Shown in pieces: positions 34,135 through 43,110 of a stretch of 64,000 bases of DNA. Made by a program: the position numbers and the translations under genes. The notes beneath the pieces were generated by a model. That model saw only the letters and a list, made by a program, of their open reading frames with translations, ran no database searches and was not told the DNA's origin. Every line of letters starts with the position of its first letter. Positions within the stretch are counted from its first letter, which is position 1. The DNA lies in the NCBI GenBank assembly GCA_012837715.1, contig DUQR01000027.1:1-64000 (forward strand), written 5' to 3'. The stretch comes from Bacillota bacterium (GTDB lineage Bacteria > Bacillota > UBA4882 > UBA10575).

Positions 34135-35619
34135 TTAGGCTGTTTGCTTCATCAAATTCCGGAACTCTTCCCCGGAGATCTTCTCGGCAGCCAATAGCCG
34201 CTCCGCCCCTTCTTCCAGAAGAGAGAGCTTTGCCGTAAGGATCTTCCTCACCCGTTCTTCCTGATGATGAATAATCTCAGTAAACGTCGAGTTAATCCGG
34301 TCTTTCGGTGTATATTCTTCGTCGACAATACCCAAGGGGGAGAGGCCGTTTTTAATAATCTCCCGGGTAATTTTCACCGTTTGTTCCAGGTCGTTCCTGG
34401 CGCCGGTGCTCCGGTCGCCGTAAACCAACTCTTCGGCGACCGCCCCCCCGAGAAAGACCGCAATCTGGTCTTCCAGATCTTCTCGGGTGTAGAGAAAGTG
34501 TTCGTTTTTTCCGTTTGGCCGGACAAATCCTAAAGCTTTACCCCGCGGCGCCACCGTTACATTACTCACCGAGTTAGGACGGACTGTCTCACTGATTAAG
34601 GCATGACCTGTTTCATGGATCGCAATCCGCCGCAACTCATCCCGTTGCGGTTTGCGTTCCAGTTTTTCCCCTAAAATCACCTTGTCGATCGCCTCTTCCA
34701 ACTCGTCCTTACCAATCTCCTTCTTTCCCTGTCGGAAAGCGAGAATAGCCGCTTCGTTTACCATTGCTTCCAAGTGGGCGCCAGAAAAACCGAAAGTGTC
34801 CTCCGCGATGGTTTCCAAATTAACCTCGGCGGCCAACGGTTTATTACGCGTATGAATCTGCAAGATTTTCAAGCGTCCATCCTTCTCCGGCAGATCCACC
34901 TGGACACGACGGTCGAACCGTCCCGGACGCATTAAAGCTTCATCCAATAGATCCGCCCGGTTGGTGGCGCCGACCACCAGGATTCTGGTCTCATCAGCCG
35001 CCTTGACCCCGTCCATTTCCACTAATAACTGGTTCAGGGTTTGGTCGTATTCCAAATGGGAACTATGCTTTCCTCTTTTCCCGCCCAGTACCTCCAACTC
35101 ATCCAGAAAGATAATGGCCTTTTGTTTTCCTGTTTTTTTCGCCAGTTTCCTGGCGCGGGCAAAAAGTTGGCGTACCCGTTGGGCCCCGACTCCGGCGTAC
35201 ATCTCGATAAACTCCGACCCCGATGCGGCCAAAAAAACGGAGTCGGTGTAAGCAGCAGCCGCTTTGGCCATCAGTGTTTTACCGGTGCCCGGTGGTCCGC
35301 TCAACAGAATGCCTTTCAATGGCCGAATTCCTAAATCTTTCACTTTTTCTTCATCTTTCAAGAAATTAAGGGCTTCCATCAACTCTCTTTTGGCCACCTC
35401 TTGGCCGCCAATATCGGCAAAGGTTACCGGAGGGGTAATCCCCTTCCCACCGGCGGTCTCGATTGTTTCGTAATTTTTCTCCAAACCCCGGCCCTGAAGA
35501 TAAAAACGGAGGATCAGGAAGAACCCGCCGAGCAGCAGAAAAGGCGCGGGATCAAAACCGCGGGTCACTAAAAAGAAGAACACACCGGCGGATATTCCGA
35601 TCAGTATCTCTTTGGTCAT
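34135..35619 (-). CDS. FtsH-like AAA+ zinc protease with minimal membrane part
   Basis: The 494-residue protein has two close membrane helices at the very N-terminus (residues 3-40) with only a few residues between them. The AAA domain (GPPGTGKTLMAKAAAA, IIFLDELEVLGGKRG, MRPGRFDRRVQVDLP) and an M41 peptidase domain follow, with HETGH and a distal metal ligand in TGARNDLEQ. FtsH normally has a 70-residue outer domain between its helices, so this is a second-type paralogue. The ATG overlaps the upstream stop codon by one base (TGATG). The upstream gene encodes a single-pass membrane protein, a likely adaptor. Confidence 0.9.
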   Translation of the reverse strand: MTKEILIGISAGVFFFLVTRGFDPAPFLLLGGFFLILRFYLQGRGLEKNYETIETAGGKGITPPVTFADIGGQEVAKRELMEALNFLKDEEKVKDLGIRPLKGILLSGPPGTGKTLMAKAAAAYTDSVFLAASGSEFIEMYAGVGAQRVRQLFARARKLAKKTGKQKAIIFLDELEVLGGKRGKHSSHLEYDQTLNQLLVEMDGVKAADETRILVVGATNRADLLDEALMRPGRFDRRVQVDLPEKDGRLKILQIHTRNKPLAAEVNLETIAEDTFGFSGAHLEAMVNEAAILAFRQGKKEIGKDELEEAIDKVILGEKLERKPQRDELRRIAIHETGHALISETVRPNSVSNVTVAPRGKALGFVRPNGKNEHFLYTREDLEDQIAVFLGGAVAEELVYGDRSTGARNDLEQTVKITREIIKNGLSPLGIVDEEYTPKDRINSTFTEIIHHQEERVRKILTAKLSLLEEGAERLLAAEKISGEEFRNLMKQTA

Positions 35620-36200
35620 CAACCTTCTCCTCCTTTCGCTCCTCCCGCCGCGGCCAGCCCTTTGATCCCTTCAGCCTTTCTGGGCAGCACCGCGTATAAG
35701 CTGTCTTTACCCTGTCTTAACTGAACATATAGAAAATCGGTACCGAGATAAACGCGGAAATCCGCTTCTCCTGTTTTCGCTTGTAGCCCTTGCAGCACTT
35801 GATAAAGGGTATTATACTCACCGGTGGCTTTGGCTTCTTCCAAAGCAAAACTTAATTGATAATAAATATCTCTCAAGGCGGGAGACGGTTCATTGACGAT
35901 CCTAACCTCCGTGACGGCCTTACCCTTTCTGGCCAGCACTTCCCGGAGGAACGGCTCAAGAAGGGTTTGTAAGTTTTCCACCTGGTCCGGATCAAGCTTT
36001 AGTTCCAAACTCAATCCTTCTCTTTGCTCCTGCAATTGAAAATCAATAACCGCCGGATTAGTCCGTACCCATTTCTGTAACGGATTGCGACGGAAGATCT
36101 TCTCGTACAAAAACCCGCCACCAAACAGGAGCCCGGTGGTGATGAAAAAAACAATCGCAATAACCAAAATCGTGCTCAGGCTCCAGTATTTCCGGGACAT
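35619..36200 (-). CDS. Single-pass membrane protein coupled to the FtsH-like protease
   Basis: The 193-residue protein has one membrane helix near residues 10-32 and then a soluble domain of mixed alpha/beta character with a glycine-rich end (AAAGGAKGGEG). No family is recognised. The stop codon overlaps the start of the FtsH-like protease gene by one base, so the two are translationally coupled and probably work together as adaptor or regulator and protease. AAGGAGA-like sequence precedes the ATG. Confidence 0.72.
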   Translation of the reverse strand: MSRKYWSLSTILVIAIVFFITTGLLFGGGFLYEKIFRRNPLQKWVRTNPAVIDFQLQEQREGLSLELKLDPDQVENLQTLLEPFLREVLARKGKAVTEVRIVNEPSPALRDIYYQLSFALEEAKATGEYNTLYQVLQGLQAKTGEADFRVYLGTDFLYVQLRQGKDSLYAVLPRKAEGIKGLAAAGGAKGGEG

Positions 36201-36244
36201 TGCAATCTCCTTCCTAAAATAAGTGTTATTAAATTCAGCGTAAG

Positions 36245-36295
36245 GGTTTTTGCGTTGTCCTTGGCTTTAACAATGTGAATAACAACGCAAAAACC
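36245..36295. repeat. Interspersed repeat family II, copy d (short form)
   Basis: A perfect 14-bp terminal inverted repeat, GGTTTTTGCGTTGT and ACAACGCAAAAACC, encloses 23 bases including CCTTGGCTTTAAC. It is the shortest member and could fold into a stable hairpin. It lies between the single-pass protein gene and a terminator. Confidence 0.8.
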
Positions 36296-36408
36296 TTTGT
36301 CATGAGCGCAGAGTTAATTAACATAACAAATTATAGCATAGAAAGGGATAACTTTCGAGTTAAAAACGGCGGTATATCTTGGATCGGGCTTGGATCGGCT
36401 TTATTACC

Positions 36409-36444
36409 CAAAAAAACCGCCTGCCTCCGTTGGAGGCGGCGGTT
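36409..36444 (-). terminator. Rho-independent terminator of the HD-GYP/CheX operon
   Basis: On the minus strand AACCGCC-GCCTCC pairs with GGAGGC-AGGCGGTT (one bulge) and leads into seven T, 25 bases past the HD-GYP stop. Confidence 0.9.
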
Positions 36445-36468
36445 CTTTCGTTCCTCTTCTTCTTAGCC

Positions 36469-37602
36469 TTAAATGGAATTGGGAAAAGTTTCAGCCACTT
36501 GTTTCGCCACTTTTTTGTGGTCAGTGGGCGGTAAAGTTTCTTTAATGTATAATAAATGATTCACATCCTGACTAAGGTCCAACCGGATCGGCTCGGGCAG
36601 CAATTCTCCTTTCCGGTCATAGTAGAGGGAGAGAACCGGACGGAAAGGTTGATTTTTAACAACCCGGATCACGCGGCCGACTTCCCCCGTATTCAAACGC
36701 ACATAAGAACCAATGGGATAAACGGCCATCGTCAAAAGGAAGATTTTTAATAATTGAGGATCAAAGCATTTTTGGTCGCCCACGATTAACCTGATTGCTT
36801 CCTGGGGCGTAAGCCGTTCCCGGTAAAGCCGTTCCGAGATACAGGCATCATAAACATCGGCAATAGCGACGATCCGGGCTTTGTAATTAATCTCACTACC
36901 CTTTAAGCCCTTCGGGTAACCGGAACCATCATGCCGTTCATGATGCTCCGCCGCTACCGCTTTAATGTCTTCATGCATATCGGCTAAATACTGAGCCCCA
37001 TAGGTCGGATGCTTCCTGACTTCTTTGTATTCGGTCGGGGTTAAAGTGCCGGTTTTCTTCCATGTAGCTACGGAAATCTTGAGCATGCCAATATCATGGA
37101 GAAGCCCGGCGATCCCGAGCAAATTCAATTCTTCTTCAGAGTAACCCAGCTGTTCACCGATTAAAATACTGATAATGCTGACATTCACCGCATGGGAGAA
37201 AAGGTAATTATCGTAACTCTTCATATGGGTGAGATTCAGCAGTAAGTCCGGATCCATTTTCACCTGTTCGAGCAGGTCACCAACCAGGCCATCGAGCACC
37301 GCCTTAGTATAGTCGGATTCTTCATAGTGATCAAAGTTGGTAATAAATTTTTCCACGACCGCGACCGATTTTTGGTGGGTTTCCGCCATGACCGGCGCTA
37401 AAATCTCTTCACTCTTCTCCTTGTCGCTCTTTTCGGACACTGAAATATAAACTTCTTCAATGTTAAAGTGACCAATCCGGCGGATCATCTCCATTGTCAA
37501 CAGCGTCGAACTTGGCAGTAAAGTCACCCCGGTTCTGGGAATCAAAACATCCTGAGCCAGGACCATCCCAGGGGTCAATTGGTCAACTTTAATCCTATAC
37601 AC
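36469..37602 (-). CDS. HD-GYP domain protein (putative c-di-GMP phosphodiesterase)
   Basis: The 377-residue protein has an N-terminal DUF3391-like segment (RIKVDQLTPGMVLAQDVLIP). An HD-GYP domain follows, with metal site HAVNVSIISILIGE, GLLHDIGMLKI, and HHERHDGSGYPKGLKG, the intact GYP motif, and IADVYDACISERLYR. The C-terminus (YPIGSYVRLNTGEVGRVI) is common in this class. It should hydrolyse cyclic di-GMP or a related nucleotide. GTG at 37602 lies 7 bases after GGAGG. It is 11 bases downstream of a cheX-type gene, linking nucleotide signalling with chemotaxis adaptation. Confidence 0.92.
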   Translation of the reverse strand: MYRIKVDQLTPGMVLAQDVLIPRTGVTLLPSSTLLTMEMIRRIGHFNIEEVYISVSEKSDKEKSEEILAPVMAETHQKSVAVVEKFITNFDHYEESDYTKAVLDGLVGDLLEQVKMDPDLLLNLTHMKSYDNYLFSHAVNVSIISILIGEQLGYSEEELNLLGIAGLLHDIGMLKISVATWKKTGTLTPTEYKEVRKHPTYGAQYLADMHEDIKAVAAEHHERHDGSGYPKGLKGSEINYKARIVAIADVYDACISERLYRERLTPQEAIRLIVGDQKCFDPQLLKIFLLTMAVYPIGSYVRLNTGEVGRVIRVVKNQPFRPVLSLYYDRKGELLPEPIRLDLSQDVNHLLYIKETLPPTDHKKVAKQVAETFPNSI

Positions 37603-37613
37603 GCTAATCCCTC

Positions 37614-38084
37614 CTACCCCCGATTTTCCTGTAAGGCTACATTAATGGTTAAACGGCCGTACTTTGTTTCCAATGGAATTACCAAGAATTTTAAGACCTG
37701 CGTCGAAACGACCACCTCTTTCCCGATCAACAACGCAGGGGGAGTTAAGGTGCAAAAGTAACCCCGCTCACTAAGGGCTGTCACCGCATTTCCTAGAATC
37801 ATATTGCCCATTTCACAGATGGCGCTTTTCGCCAACTCGTTTAAGGAATCCGTCGTTAAATTCATAAGCATCTTTGAAGAAAAAACTTGAGCAGTAGCTT
37901 CGGAAAGACAAAAAATAATCTGTCCGGTTAAATCCCCGGTGACCCCAATCACCACATTGACTTCGTCCCCACGGATAGGTGAGTTGGCTACCGCCAGTTC
38001 CCCTTTGGTCGCCTCAATTCCCGCTACTTTTTTAATCACATCGTACGCCGCACCGACAAAAGGATTGATAAATTCCGCTTTCAA
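37614..38084 (-). CDS. cheX: CheX-type CheY-phosphatase family protein
   Basis: The 156-residue protein starts with TTG (KAEFINPFVGAAYDVIKKV), 7 bases after AAGGGGG, as family alignments would predict. The catalytic ExxN pattern is in NELAKSAICEMGNMILGNA. CheX dephosphorylates CheY-P, and some members act on other response regulators. It is cotranscribed with the HD-GYP gene downstream, so its target may be a regulator of cyclic di-GMP behaviour and not only CheY. A perfect 11-bp inverted repeat lies in its leader. Confidence 0.87.
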   Translation of the reverse strand: MKAEFINPFVGAAYDVIKKVAGIEATKGELAVANSPIRGDEVNVVIGVTGDLTGQIIFCLSEATAQVFSSKMLMNLTTDSLNELAKSAICEMGNMILGNAVTALSERGYFCTLTPPALLIGKEVVVSTQVLKFLVIPLETKYGRLTINVALQENRG

Positions 38085-38111
38085 AAAAAAACCCCCTTCA
38101 ACGTTAGAGAA

Positions 38112-38137
38112 ATTGCCTAATTCGGTAATTAGGCAAT
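38112..38137. promoter_or_regulatory. Perfect 11-bp inverted repeat in the cheX leader
   Basis: ATTGCCTAATT and AATTAGGCAAT flank CGGT, about 28 bases upstream of the cheX start. No proper T run follows, so an operator or an RNA hairpin is more likely than a terminator. Confidence 0.5.
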
Positions 38138-38222
38138 AACTGCGACCAACTAGCATTCCGTCCGAAAAGAAAGGTATTTATTAGTTTATTCGGTCTATAT
38201 TGGTAAATTCCTTTTTTTCATT

Positions 38223-38247
38223 AAAAAAACCTCCCTTCCAGGGAGGT
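38223..38247 (-). terminator. Rho-independent terminator of the L,D-transpeptidase gene
   Basis: On the minus strand ACCTCCCT pairs with AGGGAGGT over a 3-base loop, followed by TTTTTT, just past the stop codon. Confidence 0.92.
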
Positions 38248-38254
38248 GAGAGCA

Positions 38255-39166
38255 TTATTCTTCACTTAGTAAACCCATGGCCACATACTCGCGCCATCCG
38301 ATCTGCCCGGTAACCGGCAACCGGTTTTGTTGCTGAAATTTCTTGACCGCCTGCTCGGTAGCATAACCATAGATCCCGTCGATCCCTTGATCATAGAGCC
38401 CTAACTGTTTGAGACGTTTTTGCAAATACATGACGTCCCCGCCTTTTTCCCCTTTAACCAAGCGACGGCGGCCCAAAAAGGGATCGCCAATGATATGAAC
38501 GGGAGTCCCGGTCTTCACCCAACGGTATAGCTGTTCCACATCCCGGTTGTACATCCGGACGCACCCGTGGCTTTCCAACCGCCCGATGGACCAAGGTTTG
38601 TTCGTTCCGTGAATCCCGTAAACCCCAAAAGGAATATTTAATCCGATCCAGCGGGTGCCAAACCCGCCGCTCCACACTCCTTTGTTCGTTACTTTCCAGT
38701 TGCCAACCGGGGTCGGGGTCTCCCGCTTACCGATGGCCACGGGAAAACGGGCAAAGACCTCTTGGTCAACCAGGACCAAAAGGGATAAATAAGTGGTGTC
38801 GACAATAATACATAAGTCGCCCGGCGGTGGCGTCGTGGCCACAGCCGTAGCCGTACTCTGCCCTAAGGCTTGCCAAGTAGGTAGATCCATATTACCGGTG
38901 ACCGTCAAGTGGTTTCTCCGTTGGAAAGCCTTGACCGCCTCCCTCGTCGCCCCATCGAAAACACCGGAAATTTCCTGAGCATAGAGTTTTTCGTTTCTTA
39001 AAAACCGCTGTAGTTCGGCGATGTCTTCCCCGACGGCGCCCAAGGTGATTTCGGTCTCTGGGGGGCAGCCACAACTATCCGGCGCCGCCCCACAAAGCAC
39101 TGTTGTTTGCCAGCTGAAAGCCAAAAGCAGCAGCAAACACCAGGTCCTCCCGATGAATAATCTCAT
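38255..39166 (-). CDS. L,D-transpeptidase flanked by two peptidoglycan-binding domains
   Basis: The 303-residue exported protein has a signal peptide (MRLFIGRTWCLLLLLAFSW). An N-terminal PG_binding_1 domain follows (VGEDIAELQRFLRNEKLY, then REAVKAFQRRNHLTVTG), then the YkuD catalytic domain with YGIHGTNKP and the active-site SHGCVRM. A second PG_binding_1 domain is at the C-terminus (GGDVMYLQKRLKQLGLYDQG). It forms 3-3 crosslinks or attaches proteins to peptidoglycan. It is followed upstream by a bactofilin-like envelope gene on the same strand, 94 bases away. I use the ATG at 39166 that opens the signal peptide. Confidence 0.93.
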   Translation of the reverse strand: MRLFIGRTWCLLLLLAFSWQTTVLCGAAPDSCGCPPETEITLGAVGEDIAELQRFLRNEKLYAQEISGVFDGATREAVKAFQRRNHLTVTGNMDLPTWQALGQSTATAVATTPPPGDLCIIVDTTYLSLLVLVDQEVFARFPVAIGKRETPTPVGNWKVTNKGVWSGGFGTRWIGLNIPFGVYGIHGTNKPWSIGRLESHGCVRMYNRDVEQLYRWVKTGTPVHIIGDPFLGRRRLVKGEKGGDVMYLQKRLKQLGLYDQGIDGIYGYATEQAVKKFQQQNRLPVTGQIGWREYVAMGLLSEE

Positions 39167-39260
39167 CCCGAAACTTGCCTCCTTCTCTAGGTCCGGAAAT
39201 AACAGGATTGCCATATACCTCTAGTATTCACGGACAGGAAGAAGCTTATGAAAAGAACGT

Positions 39261-40418
39261 TTAACCAAAAGAATTTCCTGAAGCCCCAACAGAGACCGTT
39301 GTTTGCCCGGTGTTCCCACGCCAGAAAAGATAGATAAGGAATAAACCATTCCCGACGATCCGGCCGGCAATGGCGAAAAAGACCCCCACGACGGGGAGGA
39401 GTTTAAGAAAGGCCAAAACAAACCCGCCGGCCAACAAGGATAAAACCGGATGAATGCTTTTGTTTCGGCGAATAAGTCCGCAAAACCAACGGCCGACCAG
39501 GAGATACGCGGGCAACTCCCCAAAAACCAATAAGACCAGGAATAACAGGAGAAGACCAATGCTCAACGGTAGTCCGAATAGGGTCAACCCCGTTAGAACG
39601 GAAAGAACAGGCAATAAAGTTAAACTACCAACACCTAAACCAATCAAGCGCCGCCAAGGAACTCTTATTTCTAGAATCTGATGCCAGCGACGCCTAAACA
39701 GGAGAAGCCAAACCACCCCGCAAAAGAGACTACCAACAAACCAGACTCCCCGGAGGCCCAGCCAAGCGGAAGAGGCGGCGGTAGCCACCGGTCGGCACTC
39801 ACCACCTACTTTAGCTCCGGGCTTAAAAACCGGAGTTGTCCCCTCTCGATAAACAAGATCTCCACCGACTAAGGCGTTGTTACCCAAGATAATCTGTCTG
39901 GCCGTGACTTGGAGATCACTATCCAGTTTACCGTCAACATAGACATGATTACCGTTTACGTCAGCGCGCTCAGCGATCTCCCCCAGGAGCTGAACTATGG
40001 TATACCTTGCCAGTAAAGAACCGACCCGGCTTTGATCGCCAAGGGCCAACTGGGAGCCAGCCGTGGATAGACTTCCCGACACGACCCCTTCTATCCGGTT
40101 ATCTACCACCAAGCCACGGAAATTTCCGGCAATCTTTCCGGAAACCGTTGCGCGGCCAATCAGCCCCAAGACATCACCATCCACCGTCCCCTTGAGGATC
40201 AGTTCTTCGGCGAAGATCAGCAAGTCCCCTTTGATCCGCCCCCTAATCTCCACCACGCCCCCGGTGACCCATAAATCACCACTGATCTCCTCTTCCGCCC
40301 GGAGGAGGATCTCACTTCCAGACAGCTTTTGCCAGGCCGCAACGGCTGGTTCAGCCCGGCAAAGAAGGAAAAGGGTTAAAAAGAGAATTAAGCCGTTCCT
40401 GAACACTTTCTTCATCAT
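39261..40418 (-). CDS. Exported bactofilin-like / membrane protein
   Basis: The 385-residue protein has a signal peptide (KVFRNGLILFLTLFLLCRA) and then about 190 residues of short repeats rich in Gly, Ile and Val. Examples are EISGDLWVTGGVVEIRGRIKG, cut here as ISGDLWVTGGVVEIRG, and VDGDVLGLIGRATVSGKIAG. This is the pattern of a bactofilin-type right-handed beta-helix. About five membrane helices follow (from WFVGSLFCGVVWLLLF on). Fusion of such a helix to a membrane domain is seen in several uncharacterised Firmicutes proteins; the function is unknown. The ATG pair at 40418 follows GGGAAGG. It is downstream of a helicase gene. Confidence 0.78.
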   Translation of the reverse strand: MMKKVFRNGLILFLTLFLLCRAEPAVAAWQKLSGSEILLRAEEEISGDLWVTGGVVEIRGRIKGDLLIFAEELILKGTVDGDVLGLIGRATVSGKIAGNFRGLVVDNRIEGVVSGSLSTAGSQLALGDQSRVGSLLARYTIVQLLGEIAERADVNGNHVYVDGKLDSDLQVTARQIILGNNALVGGDLVYREGTTPVFKPGAKVGGECRPVATAASSAWLGLRGVWFVGSLFCGVVWLLLFRRRWHQILEIRVPWRRLIGLGVGSLTLLPVLSVLTGLTLFGLPLSIGLLLLFLVLLVFGELPAYLLVGRWFCGLIRRNKSIHPVLSLLAGGFVLAFLKLLPVVGVFFAIAGRIVGNGLFLIYLFWRGNTGQTTVSVGASGNSFG

Positions 40419-40495
40419 AAGCCTTCCCATCTTTCCTAATCTGAGAGAACCCCACCAGTCGGCTCTCAATTCGTAATTATGCAATACCGTAACCG

Positions 40496-42781
40496 CTATA
40501 AATTAATCTTTACTAGATCCCGATCCATCTTATTCATACAGCTCTTCAATTTCGAAGCCAAACTCGGATCTTCCTCCAAGCAAGCGGCACGGACCTGCCG
40601 GAGAAGATCAATCGCCCGCCGGAAGGCGGAAACAATATCCCCTTCCTGTAAATCGGTCAGCTCAAGCAACTCAAAGAAGTCCCACCCTTGACTCCACCGG
40701 TATGCCAGCGGAGAAAGACTGGGGAAAAACCGGATTTCCCGTTCATCCACACCGTAACGGTAGATCAGTTCCCTGATTATACCCTTAATCGGTTTTTGCT
40801 CAAAGGGTAACAAACCGGGCCGTGGTGACCGTTCGTTCTTCCGGGGCTCATAATCCACCGCCACCATCACAGCGTTAATCTGATCCTCATCCCACTCGTG
40901 AAAGAAACCGGCAAAATAAAATTCGGTCAACAACAACTCCTGAGCGTAGATCTGGGCGCCAAATTCACCCCGGGGCAACAAAACCCCGTCCTCCAGATAA
41001 GCCATCTCCTCTAGGATACCGGCCTTCGCGGCCAGATCCTCCTCAAAACGACCAGCTACCTTTAGAGAAGACACCCTTTCTTCCAAACCCAGTTGCTCAT
41101 GGTAAAGATCCTCATAAAACTCAATCCGCCGGACGCAATGTTTTTGTTCTTCCGCCGAACAGGTACGGGCCGCTGTCTCGGCCAGGGCTGCTTTGAGCTG
41201 GTTAATTTCCCGGGCGGCCGCCGCTTTTCCCGCCCGGCCTTTGATAAAGCGCAACCGCCGCTCCTGTTTACGTAAGCGTTTTTTCGCCAAGGCTCGCGCC
41301 TGCGGACAGGACAGACTTCCCCACTCGGGACAGATCTCCCTCCGTAATTTACCCGTTTCCAACCGGACGGTGGACAAACGGTTTTCTAACTGGATTTTAT
41401 CGTTGCGGGCTTGAAAAGTAGCAAAGTTTTGGTTTAAAATTGCCGAAATCTGTGGTCGCTGATGGTTTTTGAAGAGATTGAGCACCGAGTTATAACTAAG
41501 GTTAAACCGGCTTGTTAACTCCTCAATCTCCGCCGGATCGTCGCTGGGAAATTCTTCCTGGCGATAGCGGTCCGGATCAGCCAGGATATAGACAAAACCC
41601 CGTTCATCAATCCCGCGACGGCCGGCCCGACCGGCCATTTGGAAATACTCCAGGGTGGTCAAGGGACGAAAAGAGAGCCCATCCCATTTGGTGGGGGCAT
41701 CGAAACAGACACTCCGTACCGGATAATTGATCCCGACGGCAAAGGTTTCCGTAGCATACATCACCTTCACCAGGTTCAACCCGAACAAGATCTCCACCAG
41801 TTCTTTAAGGGCGGGTAAAAGTCCGGCGTGGTGAAAGGCAATCCCCTGTCGAAAAAGGGGTTTCAAGCGGTGAATGGTCGGCCAATCCTCTAACCCGTAT
41901 TTGGCGATGATCTTGGTAATTACCTCATCTACCTGTTTCTGCTCGTCCCGGGAAAGGAAATTAGCCTTTTCACTTAGTTCAACCGCCTTAAGCTGACATT
42001 GCATCCGACTGAAAACAAAATAAAGGCAAGGTAAACCCTTCCGGCGCCGCACGGCTTGGACCAGATCTAGATGGGAAAGGTTCCGTTCCCGCCGGGACGT
42101 CGGCTGCTCCGTTTTGATCTCCGCTTGCCTCTTTTTTGCCCAATATTTGAAGAGTTGATCACGGGTGGTTATCCCGGTGAGGGGATGGAAAACCCGATGT
42201 TCCAACGGAACAATACGGTCGGTTTTCTCGACGACTTTAACTTCGTGCCCTTTGATCTCCCGGATCCAATCGGCCAATTCTTGCGCGTTGGGAATGGTAG
42301 CCGAAAGTCCTAAGAGGCGGATTCCCGGCGGCATAAATATAATTGACTCTTCCCAAACCGTGCCGCGGCTTTCATCGGAAAGATAGTGGATCTCGTCAAA
42401 TATAACATGGGAAAGTCCTTGCAGTTCCTCTTTCTCCTGTTGCAGCATGTTCCGGAAAATTTCAGTGGTCATAATAACCACTTCCGCCTCGGAGTTAATG
42501 ACCACATCCCCGGTGATAATCCCTACCTTCTCTTCTCCGTGCCACGCTTTAAATTCCTTATATTTTTGGTTGGAAAGGGCTTTAATCGGTGCGGTATAAA
42601 TCACCCTTTGCCCCTCTTCGATCGCCCGCGCGATGAGATAATCGGCGATTAAAGTTTTTCCCACCCCGGTCGGCGCCGAAACCAACACTGAATAACCGTC
42701 CAGTAAATAATCGATGGCTTCCTTCTGAAAATCATCCAACAGATAATTCCCAAATTTAATCTCGGTCCTTGCCCGCATCAT
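40496..42781 (-). CDS. Ski2-like superfamily 2 helicase with DSHCT domain
   Basis: The 761-residue helicase has Walker A SAPTGVGKTLIADYL, motif Ia YTAPIKALSNQKYKEF, the DEIH box in FDEIHYLSDESRG, LSATIPN, and the motif V/VI region ETFAVGINYP and QMAGRAGRRG. Then come a coiled region (residues 470-600) and a C-terminal DSHCT-like domain ending LQEGDIVSAFRRAIDLLRQV. Family relatives (Ski2, Mtr4, and actinobacterial HelY) unwind RNA for decay. It is an uncommon gene in Bacillota. GAGGAG lies 5 bases before the ATG-ATG start. Confidence 0.92.
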   Translation of the reverse strand: MMRARTEIKFGNYLLDDFQKEAIDYLLDGYSVLVSAPTGVGKTLIADYLIARAIEEGQRVIYTAPIKALSNQKYKEFKAWHGEEKVGIITGDVVINSEAEVVIMTTEIFRNMLQQEKEELQGLSHVIFDEIHYLSDESRGTVWEESIIFMPPGIRLLGLSATIPNAQELADWIREIKGHEVKVVEKTDRIVPLEHRVFHPLTGITTRDQLFKYWAKKRQAEIKTEQPTSRRERNLSHLDLVQAVRRRKGLPCLYFVFSRMQCQLKAVELSEKANFLSRDEQKQVDEVITKIIAKYGLEDWPTIHRLKPLFRQGIAFHHAGLLPALKELVEILFGLNLVKVMYATETFAVGINYPVRSVCFDAPTKWDGLSFRPLTTLEYFQMAGRAGRRGIDERGFVYILADPDRYRQEEFPSDDPAEIEELTSRFNLSYNSVLNLFKNHQRPQISAILNQNFATFQARNDKIQLENRLSTVRLETGKLRREICPEWGSLSCPQARALAKKRLRKQERRLRFIKGRAGKAAAAREINQLKAALAETAARTCSAEEQKHCVRRIEFYEDLYHEQLGLEERVSSLKVAGRFEEDLAAKAGILEEMAYLEDGVLLPRGEFGAQIYAQELLLTEFYFAGFFHEWDEDQINAVMVAVDYEPRKNERSPRPGLLPFEQKPIKGIIRELIYRYGVDEREIRFFPSLSPLAYRWSQGWDFFELLELTDLQEGDIVSAFRRAIDLLRQVRAACLEEDPSLASKLKSCMNKMDRDLVKINL

Positions 42782-43110
42782 CCGTACTCCTCAATCTAAA
42801 CTTTCCATCCGGTGTTCAGTCTTCCCCCAAATTGGCAGTCCCTTTCGTTTTCCGGTCGTGTATTCGATAGCCAAAACTGGACAATTCTAGGTCAAGCCAA
42901 AAGTGGCGTAAACTACACCAAGCTCTATTCTTCTTAATTATTCGCCGTTCCACGGTTAAATCCCTTTTTGCCCCTCTTCGGCCACCGATAAAAAAGCCTC
43001 TTCCATAAGAAAGAGGCTTTTGAAGCAAAGGTTGAAAGAAGGCCAAGCGACAAGAAGTCGCGAGCCGCTTTAGTTTCAGGAGGAACCAGAAAGCTGGCGG
43101 TCGCCAGGGC
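42782..43110. other. Intergenic region between hydA and the helicase gene
   Basis: In 329 bases I see no gene. It holds the hydA operon terminator (42990-43021). Closer to hydA there are two further hairpins, CTGGCG-GT-CGCCAG near 43091-43104 and GCGAC-AAGAA-GTCGC near 43046-43060. The remainder shows nothing recognisable. The helicase promoter should lie in the left part. Confidence 0.6.
42990..43021 (-). terminator. Rho-independent terminator of the hyd operon
   Basis: On the minus strand AAGCCTCTT pairs with AAGAGGCTT across an 8-base loop, followed by a T run, about 90 bases past the hydA stop. Confidence 0.88.

Noticed and set aside
36275-36466. A 63-codon plus-strand frame near 36.3 kb
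   Set aside because: It begins in a repeat and crosses a strong terminator hairpin.
42816-43046. A 76-codon open frame on the minus strand between hydA and the helicase gene
   Set aside because: It runs through the hyd operon terminator hairpin and has no ribosome site.
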